This document shows positions 1 to 12,085 of a stretch of 64,000 nucleotides of DNA, in pieces. The notes under the pieces were generated by a model, which had not been told where the DNA came from, ran no database searches, and saw only the letters and a list, made by a program, of their open reading frames with translations. Source of the stretch: Anastatus disparis. Lineage: Eukaryota; Arthropoda; Insecta; Hymenoptera; Eupelmidae. The stretch covers positions 372,001 to 436,000 of the forward strand of contig JAFFSR010000227.1 in NCBI GenBank assembly GCA_017163975.1. Reading direction: 5' to 3'. Position numbers and translations under genes: made by a program. Positions within the stretch are counted from its first letter, which is position 1; each line of letters begins with the position of its first letter.

Positions 1-1640
1 ATATAGAAACTATACGTATATATAAACCTCATTAATAATATTAGTCTATTAACTTTATTTAATTAAGCAATATAGTAACCAAATTATTTCCAAGTGCAAA
101 ATTATAAGTTTCATATGCACTAAAAGTTTATCATCAATGCTAAAAAATTAAAATGTCAAAAATTACTTTACAAATAATAGAATATTTAAATATCTTTTTT
201 GAAATAACATTTATTTTCCGTATTTACGTTATTTTATATTGATATTAGAAAAATCTTTAAATCAACTTTATACACGGAATAAAACTTACTTTTGCCAAAA
301 TAGGACGTAATATTACTGGAAGAACAAGTGATGTAACTGGAGTCTCATCGCCCATTGTCATCCTTCACAATTTTTGTTTTTTAATAGTATGTCGGACAAA
401 CGTAATTTTTGTGCTTATCTGCACTGAAAGTTGACGAACGTGAAGATGTCTCAACTAATTATTGGGTAAACAAAGGCGCTCAGCAGACTCGTCTTCATTG
501 AAAATGAAAATATATTTTATTTTTCAACATATTCAGGAAAATTTTGACAGTACAGCTGTTTTGTTTATGTACAGCTAACAAGTAATATTTATTCATAAAA
601 AATTAGGTTATATTACTGAAGTAACAAAAAAGATTACCTTATCGAAAAAGTAAAGCTTACCTTTGTAAACTAAACGTTTCACTTGCCTCTACATGTATTT
701 ATTGGCTATTTTTACCTTGAGTTCTCTTTAATTTCAGATTCCAATAATGCACTCTGTACATCATACGCTCGACCATTTAACTTAACATACATATATACAA
801 TAATCGCATACGAAAGACGGAGATAGAAGCTTTACGAGCACTATTACTTGCTAACGTAGCGACCTCTCGTTATACAAAACAAAACAAAGAGAAATGCTGG
901 CGCTGACTTGACAAACAAGTCTGCAAGTTGCAAGTGGCAGTTTAGTTAAATTAGATAAATAAAGTTAAAATTCATTGTTGTAAAAAATTTTTTAAAATAA
1001 AGCGAAATAAATCTAAAAAATCAAAAGTATGTGCCAGTGTATCTCGATGAAAAATGAAAAATTATACATTCTTGTGTACAATTACAATTTTCAAATCGAC
1101 AAATGATTGAAATAAGTAGATTTCCCGTTTTTTTCAAGTTGACTTTATAATTCAGGTAATTTATTTTATTATTTACATTTAAATACATTCGTCCGAATAA
1201 GGAATATCTCTTCCTAAATTACAAAAATTAAAAATCATCATTGGGTATAATAATTTTAATCGTGCATTTTAATTCAGAAAATAAACTTATCCAAAACAAG
1301 AAATTTGTTTTAAGGAACAACTGATAAGAAATATTAGGTACTACATTTATAGAAAATTTTAATTATTTTGTAATGCGTTAAACCGAAATCTTTATAGACA
1401 TTATCAACATTATAACCACGTGTCCTGTTGCTTTTCGGTCAAGTTCGTTTCCGGTTAGTATTAATGTAAATAATTTTCAAAACGTTTTTCCTTATAAAAT
1501 ATTTCTTAATTTCTAAGTTATACAAATAATTAAAAAAAACTATTTTAAAAATATATGGCTTAATTTAACCGTTATTTTTTACATAAATATATTCTCACCC
1601 GTTTAGTTACGAATTTTTTGTAGAATATTGAAAGCGTTTT
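1..1640. other. Gene-free AT-rich stretch
   Basis: No reading frame with recognisable protein content and no RNA gene was seen. The sequence is almost entirely A/T with short poly-A and poly-T runs. A slightly less AT-rich patch near 760-950 shows no motif I recognise. Confidence 0.6.
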
Positions 1641-1647
1641 CTTACAC

Positions 1648-1692
1648 AGTGGGTACTTTACTCCCCCTTCAGCGAATTGTAAAGTACCCACT
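1648..1692. repeat. Perfect 14-bp stem hairpin in a dispersed repeat
   Basis: AGTGGGTACTTTAC at 1648-1661 is the exact reverse complement of 1679-1692, with a 17-nt loop. It directly precedes a dispersed repeat (1708-1762) carrying CACGGGAGTAAAT and GCCTTAAATCGTATG. That repeat recurs at about 4374-4423, so the hairpin is probably part of a decayed mobile element. Confidence 0.6.
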
Positions 1693-1707
1693 ATACGCTG
1701 CCTGTGT

Positions 1708-1762
1708 CAAAAAATCGTATATTCACCACGGGAGTAAATAAAAAATGCCTTAAATCGTATGT
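1708..1762 (+). repeat. Dispersed repeat fragment (CACGGGAGTAAA family)
   Basis: A segment of about 50 bp nearly identical to 4374-4423: both carry AAAAATCGTAT, then CACGGGAG, then GCCTTAAATCGTATG. Related pieces in other orientations lie at 2018-2065, 2384-2419, about 54600-54700 and 58331-58450. The last shares AATAAAGCACAATATGCAAT with the reverse complement of 2018-2065. It looks like an old interspersed element in fragments; no coding capacity is visible. Confidence 0.55.
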
Positions 1763-2061
1763 TTATCACTTGACAATTTACATACGGTTTTAGACATTTA
1801 GGTGAATAAAATACTATTTTAATAAAAAAAATTTATACTTTAATCTTTTGTCTAAAGAATACTAGAATAGTATATAACTATGTTATATTTTATTATTAAC
1901 ACCTCAAGAATAATAATCACTTTTTTAACTCAAAAAAAATGGGTTAAAAGTAAGTTATTATTTAATACGTTTAAAATTATCGGGAATCTTACATTATGCA
2001 ACGAAGAAAGAAATTATACTTTACTCCCGAATTGCATATTGTGCTTTATTCCTACGTCAAC

Positions 2062-2632
2062 AGGCCACTTAAGAAGAGCGAGCACAGTTAAAAAAAATTA
2101 AAATTGAAAATTTAGAGTTGAAATTTTATAAATTTTATTGTATATCAATTTCTAATGAAATTTAATACTTTTCTAATTATTTTTATTAGTTTATTGAATA
2201 AATAATTTAATATTAATAAAAAATCAATATTTTATTAATAAAATATTATTTTATAAAAAAATTCAATAACCTATTCTAATTTCATAACTTTCTAATTTAG
2301 CGGGAGAAAAGTATACTTTTAAAAAATTTTTTAAAGTTAGAAATTTTTTTTTCGTTTGCTATTTGAGTTAATAAAGTTTCCATTATTGTTGAGGTAGAAA
2401 TAAAATAATTTATTCCCGCTAAATTAGAAGCTTATAAGTTACTGAAATGTTTATAAAATATTAATATTTTATTAGTAAAATATCATATTAAACCGCTTAT
2501 TAAATAAACTAATGAAAATGATGTTTTAATAAAAGTCAATCTATTATAAAATTCATAAAATTTTAACATCGAAATTTGAATTACAATTTTTTTCAATAAT
2601 TGAGTCCGCTTTTTTAAGTTAAGGGTATTTCT
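2062..2632. mobile_element. Fold-back element, about 570 bp, degraded
   Basis: The left end (2062-2290) is an imperfect reverse complement of the right end (2400-2632). The outer arms pair ACTTAAGAAGAGCG with the complement of CCGCTTTTTTAAGTTAAG. Middle arms share TTAGTTTATT and TTTAATAT. The inner arms carry TTCTAATTTAGCGGGA near 2291 and its complement near 2413. There is no coding sequence. It is probably a non-autonomous fold-back or MITE-like transposon; boundaries are approximate. Confidence 0.55.
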
Positions 2633-4276
2633 CACTAACTCGACTTTAAAAAAACCAGTTTCTTGAATATTTTTTTAAATTAAAATTATTGTGTGTATCG
2701 CTACAAATATTTTTGTTTGACTCTAAGCAGCCAATATAGATTTTGTCATTTTTTATATACTGAAGCGCCGGTATAAGTACGGTTATTTTTCGTAATTCCT
2801 ATTTATTTAATTTTATTGATTTAAATGCTCTATTGTTTTAAATATTTATAATTTTTTTTTATATATTATGGGTCGTTAGATCTTTTTTATGAAGTTTTTT
2901 TAAATAAATAATAAATTTGTTTTTAATGTATTATATTCATATGAAAAAAATCCGTTATCTTGAAAATGAAAATAGTTTGTGCCCTTTTTCTAAAATTTTT
3001 AAATATTTTAATAAAATAAATATAATTAATTTCTTAGAGGTTATTAAGAATTTTTCAAATCATCATAATTAGAAAAATATGCGCCTTCAAGGTTTTTTAA
3101 GTACTTTAAAATATTAAAAAATCTATAATTATAGTAGATCCATAAAATACTTGAGTAAAAATTTCAAAACGATGTTTCAAATACTTTGTAAATATTTTAG
3201 AAATATTTTACTTTGTTGGTACAAATTCATAATAAATTATTATTTAAATCAAAATATGATGTCTTGATATATATTTTAAACACTGAAAAAAATGACAAAA
3301 CACGTTTTCATACGATTTTTATTATATACTTTGTATCTAAAATTATACATAAAAAATTCGCGAATAAAATCTAATTAATTACAGAATTACGGAGTACAAA
3401 AGTTATAAATCATGAAAACGAAGTAGTTACAATTAACTGTAATTCTTTCCTTATATAATATGTTACATTGTAATCAACAGTCTAGTAATAATTCAATAGA
3501 TAACAATTATATGGTAAATGAACAGGATATAATTGGAAGTATTATTGAATTACTTAAATACAACCATTTAATTTAAATCAGAAATGACTTAAGTACAAAA
3601 TATATATATCTTAAATTAATAATGAAAATAGAGTGTAGTATCTTCCTATTTCTGTGCATGGATTGAATTCTGTGTTGTCCATTTAAAAATGTACATAAAA
3701 CACGGAATCAAGTTATGACACACAAATTGGGATGTATACACTATGACAAATATTTATTTTAATAATAAGACTTATACTTTGTTTTTGGTTAGTTATAACA
3801 TTATCATGTTAAAGGACATTTTATTTAATAGTACACTGCAGAAATATGCGCTTACTTTATTTTCAAATTTAATTGTGTTTAATAGGAGTATAAATTTTTT
3901 AATTTATAAATATTTTATAAAAATTCTATTAAAAAAATTAAAAATTGTATTATAAAAGTCTCTTATCACAGTTTGACCATTCATAGAAAAGCTATATTAA
4001 AATATTGTCAACGAGCATAAAAAGAATTTTGAGTATTTTTAGATATAAAAAATATCTATATTTACAAAAAATATATATGAATAAAATGATTTGCAAGGCA
4101 CTGTTATTATTGATGTAAGAACATCAAAATTTATATAAAAAATACAAATAGTAAATGTTTTTTGCAGATAATTTAATGTTAATCTTGTTAATTTTTTAGG
4201 TATTCGATATTGCGATTAAAAATGTACAAAAATAATACTTAGAATCATGTTTTAGAAAATTGCTAGAGAGCATTCT
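2633..4276. other. Gene-free AT-rich stretch
   Basis: Only short AT-driven reading frames occur here, none with recognisable domain content or splice context. No RNA gene or clear repeat was recognised. Confidence 0.55.
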
Positions 4277-4384
4277 ATGAAAAATTTCATTTTTTCAACA
4301 CCTGGCCGGAAAGTACCACTTTTTTTCCTAGCGTCGAAAAAACAAAGTGATATTTTCGATCCGGTGTTGAAAAAAATCGTATTT

Positions 4385-5305
4385 TCTCCACGGGAGCAAA
4401 TAAAGAATGCCTTAAATCGTATGTTTGTACGTTCTGTTGAAAATAATGACGTCTTTTAAAGACGCCTTTAAAAGTCATTAGACGTGTCAGGATTTGGAAC
4501 AAAAAAGACGTTTTTTTACCAACATTTTTAAATAAAAAGACGCTCTTTTGTATAAGAATTTATTAAAATATTATAAAAATTGATATTGAAGTGAATAGAC
4601 TGGCCATACTGTCTAAATTTATACATTTATTAAATCATAAAAATATTGACAACATTTCGGTTGCTAAAACGTAACTGAAACGTTGTCAATATTTTTGTGA
4701 CTTGATAAATATATAAATTTAAACAATATAGCTAGTCTATTCACTCCAATTCATCCATTAAATTAAAATATTATAAAAACTGATATTGACTCACAATCAT
4801 ATTTACACTGTCACTGAAATTAATAAAATATTATATTTTACTATTTGTAGTGATTTGAAAAGGGTTACTAAAACGTAACCAAAACTTTGTTAATATTTTT
4901 GTAACTTAATAAATATATCAATTCAGACAGTATGGCCAGTCAATTCACTTCAATACCAGTTTTTATAATATTTTAATTTAATGAAATATTTAATATTATG
5001 TATCCTATTATTTTATGTATTTAATTTTATGTACTATTATTTATTTATAAATTATAAAATGTTCAATAACGTCTTTGAAAGATGTTTTTAAAAGACGTAT
5101 TTTTATTTATAAATCCTGATACAAAAAAAAGCGTCTCTTTATTTGAAAATGTTGATAAAAAAAGACGTCTTTTTTGTTACAAATCCTGACACGCCCAATG
5201 ACGTCTTTTAAAGACGCCTTCTAAAAACGTCTTTAAAAAATCAGAAAGTCATTATTTTCAACAGGACGATTTAAGACATTCTTTACTTTTGCTGCCTAGG
5301 TGAAA
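4385..5305. mobile_element. Composite fold-back element with GACGTCTTTT-rich arms, about 920 bp
   Basis: The left arm (GAGCAAATAAAGAATG, then TTAAATCGT, TGTTGAAAATAATGAC and repeated AAAGACGTCTTTT motifs) matches the reverse complement of the right arm ending near 5302. Inside lies a second inverted repeat around GACTGGCCATACTGTC (about 4590-4640) paired with about 4690-4750 and again with 4900-4960, so the core holds three related arms. The right end lies 20-30 bp beyond the smo copy 1 stop codon, so that gene's 3' UTR and poly(A) signal (AATAAA on the minus strand near 5102-5107) probably fall inside the element. Confidence 0.65.
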
Positions 5306-5323
5306 ACTATACTAATCTTATCT

Positions 5324-8300
5324 TCACTTTGGTTGTTTTTTACTTTTTTTCATTTGAGGAGAAATCTGTGTTCCTTTAGAACTGCAATTACGGCTATTTA
5401 TGATTTCATCAATACTTTGTTTTAACACTTCCATTTCCAACATCTCCATTGGAATGGTTTGTGTTGCAATTTCTCTAGCATTAGCGTGTTGATCAAGTTG
5501 CACAGTTGAATTTCGACAGTAAGATGACAGGCTAGAATTTAAATCACTTTTGATTGATTTTCTATCTTTACGATCAGCATCACTTTTTGCCTTTGCATCA
5601 ATTGATTCTTGAATAAGCTGTTTTAAAACTATCTCATCTTCAATTAAATATTTAGTCTGACATTCAGCAGAAATTTTTCTATTACTGTTTCGATTAAAAC
5701 TTTTCGAACTTTTATTACTAGTTTTGCTTTTACTTTTTTCACATACATCTTGCGGTTCTAACATTTTCGTATCTTCTTCTGGTTGACTATCTTCGTTATC
5801 GCTTTCATGTTTTCCTTTATTTCCTCCTTCCAAATCTACATCTTTATCTGTTACATCGTTTTGTTTTTCTTCACTGCTTAAATTATCATCATCACTATCA
5901 CTGTGTCTTGGAAATAAAAATGGTAATAATCTTTCAGCATCTTTAAAAGCTAATGCTCCTTCATCCAAGCCTGCGCGTCTTTTCATATTTGGTACTTGCA
6001 ATGGTACTGTATTTGAAGCAGCTCCAATAGACAAAGCGGATAAAATTTGTACACCTAATTGACTTTCTTGAGAAGTTGTGCTGCCTCTTCGAAGATTTGT
6101 TACCATTTTACCAGATCTATATTTTTCAAAATCTCTTCTTCCCCTTTTATAACTTTCAGATCTTTTTCTTCCTCTCTCTGCTGGCTTCTTTCTTCTTTTA
6201 CTACAATTTTTATTTACTCTACTACCTTTTATTTCCGCTTTCATTTCACTAATAGAAAGTGCAAATTGTGAATCACAAGAATTTCTTCTGGATTCCACGG
6301 ATTTTACGGATACCCGACGTAAGCTGAAACTATATTGAGAATCAGTTGAATTTCTACGATTACTTGATATTGACTCATCAACCAATGCTCCTCTCCGAGT
6401 TAAAAAGTTTGGTACAGCTGCGGCCCATGCTGAACTAACATCTTGAGAAGCGACAGAATTAAAATCAAAGTTTAAGCCAACTGGATCTTCGTACGTATTG
6501 TGAAAACTAATAGATAAACGACCAGCATTGTCAAACATTTTTCTTTTTGCAAATGCTTGAGCTATGACTTTGTGTTTCTTTAATTTAATTGGTTCTTCAG
6601 TTTCACGATTAAAAGTTCTGTAAAAAAGTTTAACGTGACACACATATTTTATTATGAAACAATGACATTAAAAATTAACCGTACCTCCTAAGAAATCGCA
6701 CCCAAGTATCAACTGTTGAACCTGTCCAAACCCAAAATGACATTAATATACCAGCAAAGAAATGAGCTAATAAATGCAATTGCAATTTTGCAGTACTTGG
6801 TTTTAATTTCATTTTACATTCTGCATCATCCATATATTTTGACGTGATGGAACATCTATTAAATTTTTTAAATATATTAATTTTTGTTTCTCAAAAATAA
6901 TTTTCTAAAAATATTTTAAAAAATATATTACATCATGTAATCTCTAAAGCTTTGTTTCCATTTCCAAGTATGTTCAAATTCATATATATGACAATAAATT
7001 GTTACAATAACAGCAACAAATGTGAAGACAGAAAATAATCCAATTCTAACTATGTTTTCTCTTACTTTAGAACTTGCCCTTTCTGATATAAACTCTTGAC
7101 TATTAATCTTTACACGAATCAAACTTATTAATCCTGGAATATTTTTAATATAGTTAAGTAACATATATTAGTCTATTATTTGAATACAGCAATAAATAAT
7201 ATTTGCACAATTATAGATTTTATATCTTTATGATTGGTATTTATGATTTTTATATTTATCACTGTCAAATTGTTACAGTTGTACTTCAACAATACAATTC
7301 TTATTAAAAAATTTCGATTAAATTAAAAAAAAATCTAATAATCAGCAATGATAACTTCTAAAAAGAAATGAGGAACATCAAATTGAAATCATGATTTTTA
7401 AGTAATTTTACATTCAAATGAAATCTAATAAAAATGATTTTCTGCAATCGAACTTTCATTAGCGATGATATAGAATTTATTGGTCTATTGCTTTATTTGA
7501 AAATAATTTATATAGTAGAATCTAAATTCTTATAAAGGAAATCAAAGAAAAATGAAGACAATTATAAAAATAAAAATTCAATTTTTCCGTGATCTCAAAA
7601 ATTATTAAGAATTTAGTTTTCTTGAATTTTAACAAGTCAGCGAAACGCGAGCTATGTCTACTTAATACATTTGGATTTTTAAATATTTTCATATTTGGAG
7701 ATCCAGATAACTTTATAATATTCAAAAGTACTTCGTTCTAACTGAGAACGCATAATTCGAAATTTCAATTTTTCAAATTATGCATTATTAACGCACATAA
7801 GTAAAAAGTTTTAAATCCGAATATATATCTAGATTCTTTAGAACATTCCAATAAATAAATATAAGACTAGCATTGGTTCGAATTTTGAGTATTTGAGTCA
7901 TTAAGTATTCTATACTAACAGAAATGTTGAGTTATCTTTCTCAATTTAACGAAGAGCAACCCATTTATCCTAAATTTAATAACATCTTTTCCAAATTCAA
8001 AGTGAAAAAGCTCGATAAGTTGAGGCATCGGTGATAAGTTCCTGGATGTACAAAGGAAACGAATAAAATGCATATACTCGTAAAATGCATTATCGAGTAG
8101 TAATTCCTCGAGTAGCATTTACAACAAAGAAAAAGCTTTTTATCACTTTGAATTATGGTTTTACAAGACGCTGACGTTGAAATCTCGCAGTGTATTGACT
8201 GGATTATTCGCTCTATATATTTATTACTTCATCAAAAAAAAAAATTTATTTAATTAAAAATGAATTTTTATTTTTAAAACTTTTAAAAAATTTCTAATTT

Positions 8301-11140
8301 CAACGTTTAAAAAAACATCTGATTTTTTTAGCATCAAAAAATTAATTTATAAACTAAATGTCTTTAACTTTAATAAAGTGATATAAATATATTCGTGATA
8401 TTATAATAGATGAGCAAGTATTATATTTTTCATGAAAATATCTTTAAAAATATTTATTTTTTTTTCTGATTAAAAATTTTCTTGTGATTATAAGCAAATT
8501 ACTTAATTGACTATTTTTTGTAAATAACTTTTTAAATGTGTGTGTGTATACATATATAGATACATGTATAATATTTACCTCTGCATAAAAAATATTCTCC
8601 AACCAATAATGCAGTTAATAAAGGTACGATCACAAACGAAGCTCTAACAATATGATTGTTATATCCTACAAAACATATTCCAGTCACGTTATTGCCATCT
8701 ATTTCTCCCATTGCCATTATTGTCACTGTTAACATTAGTGGAACACACCATGCTATCAAATGGTAATATGCACCTTTTTTGTCAATTCTATTTTGAATTT
8801 TTCCAAGTGCTCTTTCTGAGAAACTCATATACCATGTATAAGAGAAAATTACAAACCAAATCATTGCTGCTATCAATGAATAATATATCAAGACAAATAC
8901 AACAACGCACGAAAGATTTTCGCCACTGAAATCATTTTCGAATTGATATAATTAATTTTTTTTCTATAATCATTAAAAAATGTTTTTTTTTTTATTTTAA
9001 ATACCTTGGTTCACTCATTCTCAATGTACCATCTTTTCTACATACAATAACTTCTCTGGTACCAAGTGTAAATTGTGCAAGCCATCCAAAACATGAAACC
9101 ATGAAACAACAATTTATGTAAAATATAACTAAAGCTGGATATTTGTTGGCACTTCTCCAATCGATCAAAAATGTTACCTGAAATCAACAATACAGTTCAA
9201 TATATCAAACAATATAAATTGAAAAGAGAAAATCATTAAAATTACCACAGTAAAAAAATTAAATAAACAACATAAGCTTGCAGCCCAAGCAATGTATGAA
9301 TGAATTTGTTTGCGTTCTTCTTGAGTATATAATGGATCACTACATGGTGTACCACATCCTTCAACACCTTCAAACACAGCTAAAACATTATCTGTTGGCA
9401 CTAACGGTGAAAGGCACTTTCCAGTTGTGTTAAATTTTATTTCCCGAAAATCATTTTTGCATAGTCTTGGAAATAGTTTTGTATCATCACATCTAATAAA
9501 ATTTGGCCACAATGTATGATTAAAAACAATTCGACAAGGACCAGAAACAACTTTGCACATTTCTTGAGATGGCAAATCCACTGTATCGTTCACGCATTTC
9601 GGCATAAATAGCGAACATAAAAATGGTTGTACTACTGACCAGCATTTAGGAATATGTTTCAAACTTTGCAAAATATATAGTTTCTCCTGAAAAAACATTT
9701 TTTATTTTAATTGTATTATAAATTTTATTTTTAATTATGATTTAGTTCCAAGTTAAAAACATTAATATGCTTATTTGTAAACATTTAGCTATAAATATTC
9801 ATAATATTCGCTATATGTTATGAGTTTTTCATGAATATTCACCTGTCAAGAATATAAATTACTCTTATTTTATTCACAAAATATTTTAGCACAAAAATAA
9901 AATCTTTCGTTTGAAATAATATTATAAATATTAATATTATATTACTATAAACTTTAAATAAAAATTCGTCATGGTAACCAGTATTAAAAGATAAAAACTG
10001 AATCTGTACAAGCAATGTTTATATGGTATGCTTTTTGCATTTTTAATTTTATTATAATACATTTATTTTCAACTGGACCTGATAGCTTAAATATGAGTAG
10101 TCGAATTATTACTAGAATTTATGCACGTAACCAAATTGCAAGACCAATAACGCGTTACGAAAGTCAAATCATAATCTTTTTATAATATAAATTCTATTTG
10201 AATTTTATTTATTATTGACACTTTATTCAAGCGCTGGTGGGTGTTTAAAAAAATTTTCTTATATTTTTTTCTTTTAAACTTTGAAATTCTTCCATAAACT
10301 TCCAATCACTTATGCAATATTTTTGAAGAAAATATTATCATTACGTATATTTAATGATCTTATAAAAATAATTGCATTTTTTTAATTATGAGTATTTCAA
10401 ATTCATGAAAAGAAATATTATCTATTTTCGAGAAAATAAACACAAACATTTTGTTTGAATATCTAGTAGCATTATAATGATTTTAAAAAAATTTCCGTTC
10501 CAAGAAATAAACAAACAACGCATAAAAAATAATTAAAAATATAAAATATTTAATACGTTATTTAATGTGAAGTCATATCGTAGTATAAAGACAACATTAA
10601 GTTTCCAATTTTAAAACTCAAAACTCGAGGTTTATGTTTAAGATTTCTCCACCCAAATAAATCCAAACAAACTACCATATTTTTTACTACTTTACTTAAA
10701 ATGATTGAAAAAAAAAATTGTGCATCGTGACGTTATTTGGCCAATTAAACATTATCAAATAAGGATTTAATCAACAAATGAAATAAAAATCTATATTAAA
10801 TAAAAATACATAATAAAAATAAAAACTTTACTCGTATCATTTCCTGAGTTGTATATTCTGGGATGAGATCTAAGGTTGTTGTTTTGTAAGGAAGTCTTGT
10901 TCCCATACAAGTTGCGTCCATGACCGGTACACATTTTGCAGATCTTTTACAATGAACATAATCAATTGGTAATTCACCAAGTGGGTACCTATCAAGCAAA
11001 AAGCTTGGATCTTTAATCCTGTGACGGGGATTTATATCAGTCCATGTTTTATTGTCATCGTTGCTATTAGCTGCATAACTGTGATCTAATTCTAATCTCG
11101 CTGGGGACACGAGAATAGCCAAACACAGTAACAAAATCAT
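5324..11140 (-). CDS. smo: Smoothened, copy 1 (Hedgehog signal transducer, full length)
   Basis: Seven coding exons on the minus strand: 11140-10832, 9686-9246, 9177-9005, 8925-8579, 7133-6932, 6855-6685 and 6617-5324. The joined frame is 2937 nt, or 978 aa. It is a class F seven-pass receptor of the plasma membrane and cilia that relays Hedgehog signal downstream of Patched. Visible parts are a signal peptide (about 1-16), an extracellular Cys-rich domain (C64, C70, C78, then KCWSVVQP and a C-rich stretch to about 218), TM1 at about 231-253, the motif VCRKDGTLRMSEP, seven membrane segments in all, and FWVWTGSTVDTW at the end of TM7 (W532, W534). The tail (548-978) has Arg-rich stretches and three adjacent RRxSxxSxxS-type PKA/CK1 clusters (S638/641/644, S651/654/657, S661/664) plus a fourth, RRGSTTSQES. 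The start is the ATG immediately after the acceptor AG; an upstream leader ATG meets a stop at once. The intron between 8579 and 7133 is about 1.4 kb, against 74 nt in copy 2. Confidence 0.96.
7134..8578 (-). other. Expanded intron of smo copy 1
   Basis: An intron of 1445 nt at a position where copy 2 has only 74 nt. It is AT-rich, with a less AT-rich patch at 7970-8220. I see no exon, RNA gene or clear terminal repeats in it. The size difference suggests an insertion in copy 1 or loss in copy 2. Confidence 0.6.
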
Positions 11141-11400
11141 CTGAAAATAAAATTTTTTTTTATTTATAACAATTTTTAATATTTATATTTACGATAAAAT
11201 TAATAATTTCTTTTAATTTAATTTTTTAATATATTTTAATATTTAAAGTATACTATTAAAATGTTAGAGAAAAAAATAGATTCATCTTCTTCCTCTTCGT
11301 TTTTCTTTTTCAACGTCTTCCCGGCGTCATTTGAGAGAAGTGCATAACCAAAAAAAGTTTTAAGCTGCTCAAAACTCTTTCTGAATGTAAATGCTCAATC

Positions 11401-11432
11401 ATATATATATATATATATATACATACATACAC
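11401..11432. repeat. (AT)n/(ACAT)n microsatellite in the first smo copy 1 intron
   Basis: About ten AT dinucleotides followed by ACATACATACACACAT, inside the leader intron 11141-11637. Confidence 0.85.
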
Positions 11433-11637
11433 ACATAGACGTATATCAACAAGCGTATGATAATTCCTCTATTCCTATATGTGACAATCAACACCCGCTC
11501 CAAATCAACAAAAACAACACGTGGTCATTTCGATTGATAAGCGAAAAATTCAAATTTTTTACCAATGATAAAATAATGAAATTTATGAAAAATAAAGTAA
11601 AATAATGTTTGTAAAAAATAAACTTACTATTTTTCGG

Positions 11638-12085
11638 TACTCATGAGTTAAAAAGCAGTCTTTTATTATCCTCCCTCTTGTTTCTTCTTTCTTTTCCTTG
11701 GGGGACAAGGCGTCTTACATCCTTCGAGGTAGTACAAGTCGTGCTGGCGACGCCGCATTCCCCCGTAATCTTTTAGAGAGACCCAAGCGTTCAAGCCAGG
11801 ACCACACGCGATACAGTTCGCCGGGCCACCCACGGTGAACGGCTAAGCCTCGCATGTAACTCTTCTTTTTATTTTCTTATTTTTTTTCCTCTTCTCCCTC
11901 CCTATCTCCTTTTAATACTTCAACTCTTTCTCTCTTTCAATATACCCTGGCCTGGCATTTGAGCACCACGAACATGGCTGATGTAGTGCTGCATGCTTTG
12001 TCTCAGTCTTATTCTCCAAACATTTTCAATGACAATTGCTCGATTTTAAAATTCTTCACTGAAGTCGCTAGTATCGTAGTATTCC
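11638..12085 (-). promoter_or_regulatory. 5' leader exon and promoter-proximal region of smo copy 1
   Basis: A splice donor (AAAAATA then GTAAGT) ends a noncoding exon at 11638, upstream of the coding acceptor at 11141. The stretch 11741-11840 is clearly less AT-rich (CTGGCGACGCCGCATT, CCAGGACCACA, CCACCCACGGTGAA) and is matched by 22457-22558 upstream of copy 2. A purine-rich tract on the sense strand follows in both copies. Homology continues to about 12085/22875 (GTCGCTAGTATCG against GTCACTAGTATTG), so the leader and part of the promoter were duplicated with the gene. The transcription start is not determined. Confidence 0.6.
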
